A stretch of DNA of 35,500 nt. Source: Thermosediminibacter litoriperuensis (lineage in GTDB: Bacteria > Bacillota > Thermosediminibacteria > Thermosediminibacterales > Thermosediminibacteraceae). Numbering within the stretch: position 1 is the first letter of the stretch; each line of letters starts with the position of its first letter. Positions 26,996 to 35,159 of the stretch are shown piece after piece. The stretch lies in the NCBI RefSeq assembly GCF_008124715.1, contig NZ_VNHO01000023.1, forward strand, positions 1 to 35,500, in the 5' to 3' direction. Below the pieces are notes generated by a model. That model searched no databases and had not been told where the DNA came from. It worked only from the letters and a program-made list of their open reading frames with translations. The translations under genes and the position numbers were made by a program.

Positions 26996-27233
26996 CCCAT
27001 TTTGAAAGATGGATTTGATTCTGCCGTCAGGATACCTGTGGTTCCATTAATATACAAAAGCACGGCGATGCAGAAATTCTTCCAATCGCTAACCCTGCCC
27101 GTAATTGGTTTATAATGACTGCAATAGGCTCCTTCAAGCTTGTCAAAAACCAGTTCTCGTAGTTTCAGGGCGTTCATCCGGGACATTGTGGTTCAATCAT
27201 GATGAATAAACAGGAAGAGGGCAGGGATACCCC

Positions 27234-28337
27234 TCACATCCCTTCTTCCCTTTTTCCGCCGTTATCGACTATTTCAAGCAACGCTTTTCCCTTTCCCGTC
27301 AGCACGGCGCCTTTAGCTCCTATTTTTAATTCAATCAGGCCGTCCCGCTCCATCTGCTTCATCATTCTTCTTATCATACCCTCTCCCAAATTCCTGTTCT
27401 CTCTTTTGGCCATTTCAGCCAGAGCCCTCCGGCCGATGCCGTTATTTTCCCTGATTTTTTTCATGATCCAAATAATTATTTCTCTTTTTTCATTTTCGCT
27501 CAGGTCGCTGGCAGCGCTCAACATCCCGGAGATCATGTTAGAAGGCAGGTCCTCGATAGCGATCCTGGCCGTCTCATCTTTTACACTCACCAGGTATTCC
27601 ACCAGATTTACAAGTTCCCTTACGTTCCCCGGCCACCCGTACGAAAGCAGGTAATCAAGGGTGTCTTCTTCAAAAAAATCGTAAACGTTCGTAATCCTTG
27701 CACCGGTATACCTTTTCAGATAAAATCCCAGTAATATTAAAATGTCCTCCTTCCTTTCCCTCAGCGGCGGGATTAAAAGCGGTAAAACACTCAGCCTGTA
27801 ATAAAGATCCTGCCTGAAAGAGCCCTCCTTAACTTTTTTCCAGAGATCTTTGTTCGTAGCCGCAATAACTCTCACGTCCACCGGTATTACCTTAAGCCCC
27901 CCGACCCTGATTATTCGCTTATCCTGCAGGACTCTTAAAAGCCTTACCTGAAAATCCGGCGGCGCATCGCCTATTTCGTCCAGAAAGATCGTGCCGCCAC
28001 CGGCCTTCTCGAACAGGCCGGGTTTCCCCCCTTTCTTAGCCCCGGTAAACGCACCTTCCTCATAACCGAAAAGTTCACTCTCCAGCAGATTACTGGGCAA
28101 TGCGGCGAAATTCACCGGCACAAAGGGGCCGTCCCTTCTCCTGGAGGCGTTGTGTATGGCCTGAGCGAAAAGTTCCTTGCCGGTTCCGCTTTCCCCGTAG
28201 ATAAGTACCGTCGAATCGCATGATGCTATTTTTTTTGCCGTTTCTTTTGCTTTTTTTATAGCACGGCTTTCACCGACTATGTCCTCGAATTCGTACACTG
28301 CCGTAAGCCCATCTTTCCTCACCCTGCACACCCCCAA
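27234..28337 (-). CDS. Sigma-54 activator (EBP) without a sensor domain
   Basis: A 367-residue AAA+ enhancer-binding protein. Walker A GESGTGKE is at 48-55, the sigma-54 contact loop GAFTGA at 95-100, Walker [11 protein letters not shown] at 115-124, sensor I with VIAATNKDL near 157, and the Arg-finger region [13 protein letters not shown] follows. Only about 15 residues precede the AAA+ domain, so no receiver, PAS, GAF or ACT domain is present. The C-terminus (about 280-345) looks like a winged helix ([14 protein letters not shown] ... MERDGLIEL) instead of the usual Fis-type helix-turn-helix. The frame opens at a TTG (28337), but a GTG at 28322 has GGGGGTG six nucleotides upstream and is the more likely start. 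A c-di-GMP riboswitch and terminator precede it. Confidence 0.92.
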   Translation of the reverse strand: MGVCRVRKDGLTAVYEFEDIVGESRAIKKAKETAKKIASCDSTVLIYGESGTGKELFAQAIHNASRRRDGPFVPVNFAALPSNLLESELFGYEEGAFTGAKKGGKPGLFEKAGGGTIFLDEIGDAPPDFQVRLLRVLQDKRIIRVGGLKVIPVDVRVIAATNKDLWKKVKEGSFRQDLYYRLSVLPLLIPPLRERKEDILILLGFYLKRYTGARITNVYDFFEEDTLDYLLSYGWPGNVRELVNLVEYLVSVKDETARIAIEDLPSNMISGMLSAASDLSENEKREIIIWIMKKIRENNGIGRRALAEMAKRENRNLGEGMIRRMMKQMERDGLIELKIGAKGAVLTGKGKALLEIVDNGGKREEGM

Positions 28338-28352
28338 ATCTCGTAATAACTT

Positions 28353-28397
28353 AAAAACAAAACTACCTCTACCGGACCACCGGATAAGGTAGTTTCT
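28353..28397 (-). terminator. Terminator of the riboswitch (expression platform)
   Basis: On the minus strand AAACTACC and GGTAGTTT (28388-28395 with 28360-28367) close a stem that also pairs CCGG with CCGG around a short loop, followed by TTGTTTTT. It lies 25 nt after the aptamer and 15 nt before the first possible start codon of the EBP gene, where it can decide whether transcription continues. Confidence 0.85.
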
Positions 28398-28420
28398 CTA
28401 TAATCCTTTAATCTCTTTTC

Positions 28421-28515
28421 ATCCCGGCAGCCCGGCTGCCATGAAGAAGTTACCTCTTCGTAGGCCCGTGGCTTTGCGTCCCTACCTTTCGGTAGGTTTG
28501 CCCTTAACGGTTAAT
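28421..28515 (-). promoter_or_regulatory. Cyclic-di-GMP-I (GEMM) riboswitch aptamer
   Basis: The minus strand carries the conserved core of the class I c-di-GMP riboswitch: GGGCAAACC, a CTACC-GAAA-GGTAG hairpin with the GAAA tetraloop, GGGACGCAAAGCC, then CGGGCCTA, a second hairpin, and GGCAGCCGGGCTGCCGGG at the 3' end. These match the family consensus for the ligand pocket and the tetraloop receptor. It lies upstream of the EBP gene and its terminator, and after the terminator of the previous operon, so it controls the EBP transcript. Confidence 0.93.
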
Positions 28516-28584
28516 AATATTTACATATTTTTACTATTCTACATATTTGTACCATTTCCTTCTTTTTAGCAAAATCCAATAAAA

Positions 28585-28612
28585 AATAAAAACCCGGTCT
28601 TTCTAAACCGGG
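28585..28612 (-). terminator. Terminator of the UPF0316-to-dehydrogenase operon
   Basis: On the minus strand CCCGGT and ACCGGG form a stem (28607-28612 with 28593-28598) followed by TTTTTATTTTTT. It lies 8 nt after the dehydrogenase stop. Confidence 0.88.
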
Positions 28613-28619
28613 AAAATTA

Positions 28620-29570
28620 TCAGTATCCCATGTCCGGGTCGACGATATTTATCAATCGCTCACCCTTCAGGTATCTTTCCAGATTTTCGTTTACTACTTT
28701 CATGGCCCTTTCCATGTAACGGTCGGAACCACCTGCTATATGCGGAGTTATTATAACGTTGGGCATTTCCCACAAGGGGCTTTCCGGAGGCAGGGGCTCT
28801 TCCTCAAATACGTCTAGGGCTGCTCCCGCTATCCATCCTTCTTTCAGCGCCTTTATCAGAGCCTTTTCTTCAATCACGGCGCCGCGGGCTATGTTTATGA
28901 AATAAGCGGTGGGCTTCATCGCCTTAAAGTGTTCTTCCCTGAACAGATGACGGGTCTCGGCGGTAAGAGGAACGGAACACACTACAAAGTCGGATTTAGA
29001 CAGGAGCTCTTTCAGAGAACTGCCGTCGTACATCTCATCGTAGTTTCCTTCCGTCCTGCCGCTCCTGCTGAGTCCGATCACCTTCATGCCGAAAGCCTTG
29101 CCCAGCCTTGCTATCTCGTTGCCGATATTGCCTGCCCCCACTACTCCCAGGGTCTTTTCGAAGAGCTCGGTGGTATTTACCTTTTTATCCCAAATCTTCT
29201 TTTTCTGCTGATCGTAAAACCGGTTCAGCCCTCTTGCAAACATGAGCATGTAGCCGAACACCAACTCCGAAATCGGCACTTTATGAATTCCGCTGGTCGT
29301 GGTCACAATTATACCCTTTTCCTTAACCAGATCAAAGGGCAGCCGGTCTACGCCGGCACTCAGCGACTGGATCCATTTCAGCCGTCCGGCCGCCTCAACA
29401 AGCCGCCTTTCAAAGTTGAATCCCCAGTCCACGTATATATCCGCGTCTATTATCTCTTTTATTTTATCCTCAGGGTTTTCGCTTATTACTACGTTCCAGT
29501 CGGGAGCGACTTCGCGCGTTTTTTTTAGGTGCTTTTCGGAAACTTTGGCCCCGAATAAGATTTTCCTCAT
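28620..29570 (-). CDS. D-2-hydroxyacid dehydrogenase (NAD-dependent)
   Basis: A 316-residue cytoplasmic oxidoreductase of the D-isomer-specific 2-hydroxyacid dehydrogenase family. The Rossmann motif GVVGAGNIGNEIARLG is near residue 143, the substrate-binding Arg is in INIARGAVI, the Glu in DVFEEEPLPPESPLW and the catalytic His in TPHIAGG. It reduces a 2-keto acid or oxidises a 2-hydroxy acid; the substrate (glyoxylate, hydroxypyruvate or phosphoglycerate-like) cannot be told. No ACT domain is present, so it is not a classical SerA. It is the last gene of the operon, 26 nt after the phosphodiesterase, and a terminator follows. Confidence 0.9.
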   Translation of the reverse strand: MRKILFGAKVSEKHLKKTREVAPDWNVVISENPEDKIKEIIDADIYVDWGFNFERRLVEAAGRLKWIQSLSAGVDRLPFDLVKEKGIIVTTTSGIHKVPISELVFGYMLMFARGLNRFYDQQKKKIWDKKVNTTELFEKTLGVVGAGNIGNEIARLGKAFGMKVIGLSRSGRTEGNYDEMYDGSSLKELLSKSDFVVCSVPLTAETRHLFREEHFKAMKPTAYFINIARGAVIEEKALIKALKEGWIAGAALDVFEEEPLPPESPLWEMPNVIITPHIAGGSDRYMERAMKVVNENLERYLKGERLINIVDPDMGY

Positions 29571-29596
29571 AAGCTCCAGTCCTCCTCATTCCCGGG

Positions 29597-30070
29597 TTAA
29601 AGCTCCATTATACAGCCCCTTATATCCCCGTCACGAATCTCCAGGACGCCGAAAGTCCTGCCCGCCCCACATCTTGGAAGGGCAGGACTGCCGGGGTTGA
29701 AAATCAGCACATTTCCCACGCGAGTGTTTTCCGGGCAGTGGGTGTGACCGAAAACCACCGCATCGGCGAAAAGTTCCTTCGCCCTGGCCAAAAGCCTCTC
29801 ATACCCGTATTTTACGCGATACCCGTGGCCGTGGGTCAGAAGTATCTTTTTCCCTTCTAATTCGATCAGCCTCTCGCCCGGGTACTCGGAACCGGTGTCG
29901 CAGTTGCCGGACACCCCGTAGACCCTGTAATTATACGCTTCCCTGAGGAAATCAGCGTCGGCTGATACATCTCCTGCATGCAGAATCAAATCTACAGGTT
30001 CCATAACTTTGACGGCTTTTTCTATAAAATGTAAAAGACCGTGTGTATCGCTTAATACTCCGATTCTCAA
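29597..30070 (-). CDS. Metallophosphoesterase of the YfcE/MJ0936 type
   Basis: A 157-residue calcineurin-like phosphoesterase with all metal motifs: GVLSDTHG at the start, HAGDV, GNCD, THGHGYRVKYG and FGHTHCPE. Members hydrolyse phosphodiesters, and the physiological substrate is not known. The start is a TTG at 30070 with GGAGGGG upstream, where the family normally begins; the frame stays open further upstream inside rdgB without support. It lies 16 nt after rdgB and 26 nt before the dehydrogenase, a common rph-rdgB-phosphodiesterase order in Clostridia. Confidence 0.92.
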   Translation of the reverse strand: MRIGVLSDTHGLLHFIEKAVKVMEPVDLILHAGDVSADADFLREAYNYRVYGVSGNCDTGSEYPGERLIELEGKKILLTHGHGYRVKYGYERLLARAKELFADAVVFGHTHCPENTRVGNVLIFNPGSPALPRCGAGRTFGVLEIRDGDIRGCIMEL

Positions 30071-30086
30071 ATGCTGCCCCTCCGCT

Positions 30087-30683
30087 TCAACTTCTGGCGT
30101 ATTGAAGTAGGTGCTTTCTGATTTTTTCTGTGGCTCTTGCCCGGTGGCTAACGGCGTTTTTCTCCTCCAGGGTGGCCTCAGCCAGGGTTTTACCCAGTTC
30201 GGGTACAAAAAAAACAGGATCGTACCCGAATCCCATGGTACCTCTGGGCTCAAGGATGATATACCCTTCCAAGTAACCGTACTCCACAAAAATCCTTCCG
30301 TCGGACAGAACGAGGCAAAGGCAGCAGACAAACCTCGCCTGCCTTTTTTCCGGAGGAACACCTTTCAGCTCGTTCAGGAGCTTATTTATATTTTCGAGGT
30401 CGCTGGCTCTGGGACCCGCAAACCTGGCAGTGTGCACTCCCGGCCTGCCCCCTAGGGCGGCCACTTCAAGCCCCGAATCATCGCCGAGGGACGCGATACC
30501 GGTCAACTCCACGACTCTCTTTGCTTTCAATACCGCATTTTCCTCAAAAGTGTCGCCGTTTTCCTCTACTTCTATCCCCGGAAAGTCTTGAAGTGAAATT
30601 ATATTCAAGGGTATGTCGGAAAGCATTTCTCTAAATTCTTTCAGTTTACCCGCATTTTTAGTGGCTATTACCAGATCTAACAT
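30087..30683 (-). CDS. rdgB: RdgB/HAM1 non-canonical purine NTP pyrophosphatase
   Basis: A 198-residue enzyme that hydrolyses XTP, ITP and dITP to monophosphates and so keeps deaminated purines out of DNA and RNA. Family motifs are [11 protein letters not shown] at the N-terminus, [28 protein letters not shown] and SHRARA. Its start overlaps the rph stop by 7 nt, so it is translationally coupled to rph as in many Firmicutes. Confidence 0.96.
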   Translation of the reverse strand: MLDLVIATKNAGKLKEFREMLSDIPLNIISLQDFPGIEVEENGDTFEENAVLKAKRVVELTGIASLGDDSGLEVAALGGRPGVHTARFAGPRASDLENINKLLNELKGVPPEKRQARFVCCLCLVLSDGRIFVEYGYLEGYIILEPRGTMGFGYDPVFFVPELGKTLAEATLEEKNAVSHRARATEKIRKHLLQYARS

Positions 30684-31417
30684 TTGTGTTCTACCTCGTC
30701 TATGATGTCTTTCAGCACTTCCTTTTGTATGGCGATCAGATCAAAAATACCTTTTTGGGCCAGGTCCAGCAAATCGTTGAGGTCTTGACGGGTGAAAGGA
30801 AAAGTTTCTCCGGTACCCTGGACCTCCACGAACTGCCCCTTGTCGGTCATCACCACATTCATATCCACTTGGGCTCTGCAGTCCTCGTCAAATTTGAGGT
30901 CGAGCAATTTTTCGCCGTCGACGATGCCCACACTTACTGCAGCCACAAAACTGTTTACGGGAATAACTTCAATGACCCCGTGGTCCTTTAAGTACTTGAA
31001 AGCATCCACCAGGGCCACAAAGGCACCGGTGATAGCCGCCGTACGGGTACCTCCATCGGCCTGGATTACATCGCAGTCCAGCCATATGGTCCTCTCACCC
31101 ATAGCTGCGAGATTGACCACCGACCTCAGGGCCCTCCCGATCAATCTCTGAATTTCCATTGTCCTCCCGCTGGGCCTCAAGCTTTCCCTGACATTCCTGA
31201 TTTCTGTGGCTCTCGGGAGCATGGAGTATTCGGCCGTAACCCATCCCTGCCCTTTACCCCTGAGAAAAGGCGGGACTTTTTCGTCGACAGTTGCGGTACA
31301 TATTACCTTTGTATCACCCGCTTCAATAAGAACAGAACCTTCGGCATATTTATTGAAGCGGCGTATTATGTTTACAGGTCTGATCTCGTCGAATTCTCTG
31401 CCGTCAGTTCTCGCCAA
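30677..31417 (-). CDS. rph: Ribonuclease PH
   Basis: A 246-residue phosphorolytic 3'-5' exoribonuclease that trims tRNA 3' ends. Signatures are [18 protein letters not shown] (Arg cluster for RNA and phosphate binding) and [19 protein letters not shown], which carries the catalytic acidic residues. The length matches the family. The start is a TTG with AGGATGG six nucleotides upstream. It is followed by rdgB with overlapping ends. Confidence 0.97.
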   Translation of the reverse strand: MARTDGREFDEIRPVNIIRRFNKYAEGSVLIEAGDTKVICTATVDEKVPPFLRGKGQGWVTAEYSMLPRATEIRNVRESLRPSGRTMEIQRLIGRALRSVVNLAAMGERTIWLDCDVIQADGGTRTAAITGAFVALVDAFKYLKDHGVIEVIPVNSFVAAVSVGIVDGEKLLDLKFDEDCRAQVDMNVVMTDKGQFVEVQGTGETFPFTRQDLNDLLDLAQKGIFDLIAIQKEVLKDIIDEVEHKC

Positions 31418-31443
31418 AAAATACCATCCTCTCCGGAAACTCC

Positions 31444-32445
31444 TTATATATTGGCGGGGTTTATATACGCCGGTTTCAGAATAGGCGTATCCAGCATAGT
31501 ACCTTCGGGCAAAACCCCGCTCTTGCCCTCCACCTGCAGGGTAACTTTCTCCACTCCGGGGAACTCCGAAAGAGTCAGCACTATGGTATTTACCAGCGCC
31601 TGTTCGGTGTCAACGCCGCCACCGTAACCCTCGATCTCTTTGGAAAAATTGGCAATCGCCTCATTATCCTTCAGGCTCACATCAAGCACCCTTGTATCGG
31701 TGGGTATGGCCGAACTCAAACCCATTCCTTCCGCCGGCCCTTTTATGAGCTCTTCCAGCGCTGTTTTCATCAGGTTATCGCTCTTTTTCACCATGCGGGT
31801 GACCGGCACGTAATAAGTATAATTCCCGTCGCTGCTGCTGGCTCTAAAATACAGCGTCACAGGAACCGTACCATTACCCGCAGCTGCGGCACCCGGTTCC
31901 AGATTGATTTTTTCACGCTGGAGTTCGTCCTCCAAAACCGTACCGTTGGGGCATTTTTTTAAAGGTTTCCCCTCTACCATTAACTGGACTTTCTGGACCG
32001 TGGGAAACTCAGTCAGGGTGTATACCACAGCCTGTATAGCGTTCTGCTCTGCGGTTTTCCCGTTCAGATTTAAAAATTCCCTGCTGAAATCAACTTTTGC
32101 AAGGCCGTCCCGTATCGTCATGCCCAGCACTCTCGTTCCCGGAGGCAGGGGCGGCTTCAAGCCCCGCGGCTCAAGCTCGGCCCTAATCTCGGGCGTGTCC
32201 ACAAGGCTTTCCAGGGCGGCTCTCGCTATTCCCTCAACCCAGGGTATATCCTTCGTGACAGGCACCAGGAGATCGTGTTCATTGACAAAATAAAACACTG
32301 TCCTGCGCATGTTAGCCTGCGTTTCCTGGACAGGTTCCGACGACTGGGATGAAGCATCTCCACGGTCTTTTTTCAGCAGCCCGCAGGCTGTAAAACTGAA
32401 GGCCAGAAGAAGGATCAAAATAAGCGCCGCAACCTTTTTAGGCAT
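31444..32445 (-). CDS. GerMN-domain lipoprotein (sporulation/germination type)
   Basis: A 333-residue lipoprotein. The signal ends at the lipobox FTAC (Cys near residue 21), followed by a Ser/Gln/Glu linker. Two GerMN domains follow, about 50-175 ([15 protein letters not shown] ... [10 protein letters not shown]) and 190-320 ([20 protein letters not shown] ... [13 protein letters not shown]). GerM is needed for spore formation and germination in Bacillus subtilis, where it is in the operon that also contains rph, as here. Its Shine-Dalgarno (AAGAGGAGG) and ATG lie in one arm of a long inverted repeat. Confidence 0.9.
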   Translation of the reverse strand: MPKKVAALILILLLAFSFTACGLLKKDRGDASSQSSEPVQETQANMRRTVFYFVNEHDLLVPVTKDIPWVEGIARAALESLVDTPEIRAELEPRGLKPPLPPGTRVLGMTIRDGLAKVDFSREFLNLNGKTAEQNAIQAVVYTLTEFPTVQKVQLMVEGKPLKKCPNGTVLEDELQREKINLEPGAAAAGNGTVPVTLYFRASSSDGNYTYYVPVTRMVKKSDNLMKTALEELIKGPAEGMGLSSAIPTDTRVLDVSLKDNEAIANFSKEIEGYGGGVDTEQALVNTIVLTLSEFPGVEKVTLQVEGKSGVLPEGTMLDTPILKPAYINPANI

Positions 32446-32509
32446 AAAACAACCTCCTCTTAAAGTAAAATCTAATTAATATATATTAAAGAAGAGGTTT
32501 TTTATGCCT
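32440..32509. repeat. Imperfect inverted repeat over the GerMN ribosome site
   Basis: Arms at 32440-32465 and 32485-32509 pair over about 24 bp (one bulge, one G-T pair, one mismatch) around a loop of about 19 nt. On the transcript the GGAGG and ATG of the GerMN gene fall in the 3' arm, and the 5' arm begins a few bases after the UPF0316 stop. No T-run follows, so a translational rather than a terminating role is likely. Confidence 0.7.
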
Positions 32510-32514
32510 GAGGG

Positions 32515-33024
32515 TCACTTTGCCTGTTTAAAGTATCCCCCTTTGGCCGACTTCGTATCCATTACGGTGATAAAAGCCGATTCGTCTTCTCTTTCTATGA
32601 GATCGATTAGATCGGGGAGGCTCTTTCTAGCCAGGTATATGACGAGCACGTGGCGCGTTCCTTCTTTCCCCATACCCTGGAGCATAGTTACGCCAAATCC
32701 GCGGTTCCTTAATTTTTCTGAAAGTTCCGGGTCCTGCGTTATAACCTGTACCGTTGTGAGGCCGAGGGCCAGTTTCTCTTCCAGCAGGCTGCCGGCGTAA
32801 TTGCCGGTAGCGAAACCCAGTGCGTAAGCCAACAGGTTTAATGGATCGCCCAGTTTCCCGACAACCTGGCTCAAAGCCGTTATGTAAATGATGACCTCAA
32901 AAAAGCCTATTATGGCCGCTTGTATCCGGTGACCCCTAACTACCATTAAAGTCCTTACCGTTGAAAGAGAAACGTCGCAAACCCGGGCGGAAAAAATGAA
33001 TAAATAGCCGAGCAGTGGAGTCAA
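32515..33024 (-). CDS. UPF0316 membrane protein (YebE-like)
   Basis: A 169-residue protein with three predicted membrane segments in the first 85 residues (GYLFIFSARVCDVSLSTVR; IIGFFEVIIYITALSQVVG; LLAYALGFATGNYAGS) and a soluble C-terminal DUF2179-type domain (VIYLARKSLPDLIDLI, residues about 120-155). This is the layout of UPF0316 proteins such as Bacillus YebE, whose role is unknown. The TTG start has GGGGG seven nucleotides upstream. It is the first gene of a six-gene operon and follows a consensus promoter. Confidence 0.88.
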   Translation of the reverse strand: MTPLLGYLFIFSARVCDVSLSTVRTLMVVRGHRIQAAIIGFFEVIIYITALSQVVGKLGDPLNLLAYALGFATGNYAGSLLEEKLALGLTTVQVITQDPELSEKLRNRGFGVTMLQGMGKEGTRHVLVIYLARKSLPDLIDLIEREDESAFITVMDTKSAKGGYFKQAK

Positions 33025-33054
33025 AACTTAACCCCCTTGTTGAGATTCAAGTGT

Positions 33055-33083
33055 ATCATACCAAACCCGGGTTTTTGTGTCAA
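33055..33083 (-). promoter_or_regulatory. Consensus promoter of the UPF0316-GerMN-rph operon
   Basis: On the minus strand TTGACA (33078-33083) and TATGAT (33055-33060) are exactly 17 nt apart. The spacer contains the perfect palindrome AAACCCGGGTTT (33063-33074), which could be an operator. It lies 31 nt upstream of the UPF0316 start. Confidence 0.82.
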
Positions 33084-33089
33084 CAAAGA

Positions 33090-35015
33090 TTATTGACCCG
33101 AAAGGTAATTATAAATGCCTTTAAATACACCTTCTGCGACCTTTTGCCTGAATCCCTCCGTTTGCAGCAGCGCAAGGTCGTGCTTGTTGGTCATGAAAGC
33201 CACTTCCACCAGTGCTGAAGGCATCCTGGTCTCCCGGATAACCACCAGATTGGGCCTCTCTACCAGGCCGAGATTCGGAAGACCGAGAGTTTCAACCACG
33301 GCTTTGTGGACGGTCTGGGCAAAGGCTTTTTTCTCCGGGGTCGGATAGTACAGCGTCATGGTTCCTGAGGTCGCAGCATTGCTGCTGGCGTTGTTATGGA
33401 TACTTACGAACAAATCGGCTCCCACTTCATTGGCAATACCAGCCCTGGTGTACAGGTTTACATAAATGTCGCTCTCCCTGGTCATCAGCACTTTCGCCCC
33501 GTTCTCCTCCAGAAGTTTTTTTAATCGAAGAGCGATATCGAGATTCAAGTTTTTTTCGCTAACCCCCGAGTGCACTGCTCCAGGGTCAGAGCCGCCGTGA
33601 CCGGGGTCCAGCACGATGATCCTGTTTTTCAGAGGGGAACGGTATATTTCGATTTCTATCGTCGAAGAAACCGGCGGACTCACGATCTTGTATCCGGTAA
33701 AAAGCGTAAGGTTAAATGTGACCACAGTCTGGATATGGTCCTCTTCGCTTGTCTTCAGAATTTCTATATTTTCCACGATACCGTCGCCTACGTTTATCCT
33801 TCCCCCGCCCGGCAGACCTTCACCGGGAGCAACTCCCGGTATGATCAGCTCAAGCTGCCTGCTGGCCCTGTTTTCCCTAGCCTCATAACCCACATCTCCA
33901 GTGAGCTCCAGTTTCACTACGGTTTTATCGCTTTCGCTGTTAACTCTTATATCATCTAAAGCCTGAATGGGAGAAAAGTTCACCGATATGGCGCCGCCAT
34001 TCTGAAAAACCTGAAAATGGGCGTCCCCCTTCAGGTCGAAGACGACTCTAACTGTATCAGGGTTTACCGCAAACTGGCTCATCCGCACGGCTTTTACGTA
34101 GTTATTCTCGGGGATCTGGGGCGCTGATGCCGAAAGCCTGGTGCCGAATATATCCACTACCAGCCTGTAATCGCCTTTTTCCGGCGTACCTATGGTGAAA
34201 TAGCGGTATTTAGCGGGAGCCACCGTCTTCAATCTGGCAATCAGGTTTTCCCCGCCCTCCACCTCTATACTAGTGAGGGCATTGGAAAAGACTATCGCCA
34301 GGGAGTTCTGTTCCATTCTTAAAATATCGAAGGAAACTCCATCTTTTGCCTCTATCACAAAACGGCTCGCCGGGGAATCGGTTCCCAAAGTTCCTGCGAT
34401 TACCTTGTCCACATAACCGTCGTATACATTCAGGATATTCTTCTGGGTCTTCAATTCAGCGTTTATGTCGACTACGACCAGGTTCCCTGCATCCGGCTGG
34501 ACCACCGAATATTCCAGGGGAACGTTGCCTTTTATCACGACGGCTGGCGCTTCATTTACCATACTATACGAGAAATCCAGAATCTGGGCCGAGAACTTGG
34601 TTACATCGACCCTTCTTTTGACATCGTCCCAGGACACCTTTGCCCCCAGATATTCGCCTAAAAACCTCAGGGGTACCATGGTCCTGTTTTTAACTATCAT
34701 TGCAGGCACGTCGAGCGTAACGGGTTTTTGATTTACAAAAGCCCTGGTATCGTTTATTTTCAGTATTATCAGCTTTTCGCCTGAAGCTACTCTGACGGTT
34801 CGCTCTCTGTCGTCCCAATGGACGGCTGCACCGAGATGTTCGGAGATCACCCTTATGGGTACCAGCGTTCTCCCATTGTAAATAATGGGTGCCACATCCG
34901 ATTCTATTTTTTTCTGGTTAATGTAAATCTCAATCGGCATCGCAGGCGGAGCCGCATATACGGTGGTGTGTAAAAACAGTACTGCTAAAAGCGCGATAGC
35001 GATTTTCTTAAACAT
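33090..35015 (-). CDS. N-acetylmuramoyl-L-alanine amidase with stalk and AMIN modules
   Basis: A 641-residue secreted peptidoglycan hydrolase. A signal peptide (1-21, ending VYA) is followed by a copper-amine-oxidase-like stalk domain in two repeats (GRTLVPIRVISEHLGA near 48 and NRTMVPLRFLGEYLGA near 109), one or two AMIN domains (about 140-370, which bind the wall or divisome), and a C-terminal Amidase_3 domain. Zinc ligands are in LDPGHGGSDPG, SEKNLNLDI and FVSIHNN, and the catalytic Glu is in SALVEVAFMTN. It would cut the bond between the glycan and the peptide outside the membrane, in wall turnover or daughter-cell separation. GGAGGG precedes the ATG. It faces the insertion sequence upstream. 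Confidence 0.95.
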   Translation of the reverse strand: MFKKIAIALLAVLFLHTTVYAAPPAMPIEIYINQKKIESDVAPIIYNGRTLVPIRVISEHLGAAVHWDDRERTVRVASGEKLIILKINDTRAFVNQKPVTLDVPAMIVKNRTMVPLRFLGEYLGAKVSWDDVKRRVDVTKFSAQILDFSYSMVNEAPAVVIKGNVPLEYSVVQPDAGNLVVVDINAELKTQKNILNVYDGYVDKVIAGTLGTDSPASRFVIEAKDGVSFDILRMEQNSLAIVFSNALTSIEVEGGENLIARLKTVAPAKYRYFTIGTPEKGDYRLVVDIFGTRLSASAPQIPENNYVKAVRMSQFAVNPDTVRVVFDLKGDAHFQVFQNGGAISVNFSPIQALDDIRVNSESDKTVVKLELTGDVGYEARENRASRQLELIIPGVAPGEGLPGGGRINVGDGIVENIEILKTSEEDHIQTVVTFNLTLFTGYKIVSPPVSSTIEIEIYRSPLKNRIIVLDPGHGGSDPGAVHSGVSEKNLNLDIALRLKKLLEENGAKVLMTRESDIYVNLYTRAGIANEVGADLFVSIHNNASSNAATSGTMTLYYPTPEKKAFAQTVHKAVVETLGLPNLGLVERPNLVVIRETRMPSALVEVAFMTNKHDLALLQTEGFRQKVAEGVFKGIYNYLSGQ

Positions 35016-35155
35016 GCAAAAACCCTCCTGCCGTTTGTTAGTGCGAAGTATAACTCCTTTTATTGTACATATAACAACTTTCGACTTTAAAATCCTAAAT
35101 CCTCCTCAAATAATAAAACGTAACAAAAATGTAAAAAAACCGGATTTTTAAATCC
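35016..35155. other. Leader and promoter region of the amidase
   Basis: A+T-rich interval between the amidase start and the insertion sequence. The minus strand has a weak promoter candidate (TTAAAG, 17 nt, TACAAT near 35060-35090) and a GAGGAGG not followed by a start codon. A terminator hairpin at 35138-35159 marks the edge of the insertion. Confidence 0.45.
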
Positions 35156-35159
35156 GGTT
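35138..35159 (-). terminator. Minus-strand terminator at the IS boundary
   Basis: AACCGGATTT and AAATCCGGTT form a perfect 10-bp stem with a 2-nt loop, followed by seven T's on the minus strand. Its gene would lie to the right, where the insertion sequence now begins, so the element has probably landed between a gene and its terminator or within the stem itself. Confidence 0.75.

Larger units (their letters stand above)
26838..27233. other. Regulatory interval between the protease and the EBP gene
   Basis: This 396-bp stretch has no convincing gene. It holds, from the protease outward, a 5'-leader palindrome GACGGCGCCGTC (26869-26880), a sigma-54 promoter (26894-26910) and four activator-like half-sites (26948-26995). 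From about 27000 to 27233 I see no further site; a 72-codon minus-strand frame at 26968-27186 lacks a ribosome site and runs into the half-sites. Confidence 0.7.

Noticed and set aside
26968..27186. A 72-codon minus-strand frame between the protease and EBP genes
   Set aside because: It has no Shine-Dalgarno, its end lies inside the half-site array, and I recognise no family. I treat the region as regulatory spacer, though a decayed gene cannot be excluded.
27676..27696. A sequence resembling the LacI operator (CGTAAACGTTCGTAA) inside the EBP gene
   Set aside because: It is not a palindrome of the right spacing and lies within a coding region, so it is probably chance.
28535..28555. A second TGGTAC box upstream of the riboswitch (minus strand)
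   Set aside because: The expected GC at -12 is missing (TGTAG instead of TTGC), so it is not a sigma-54 promoter. The real promoter of the riboswitch transcript remains unidentified.
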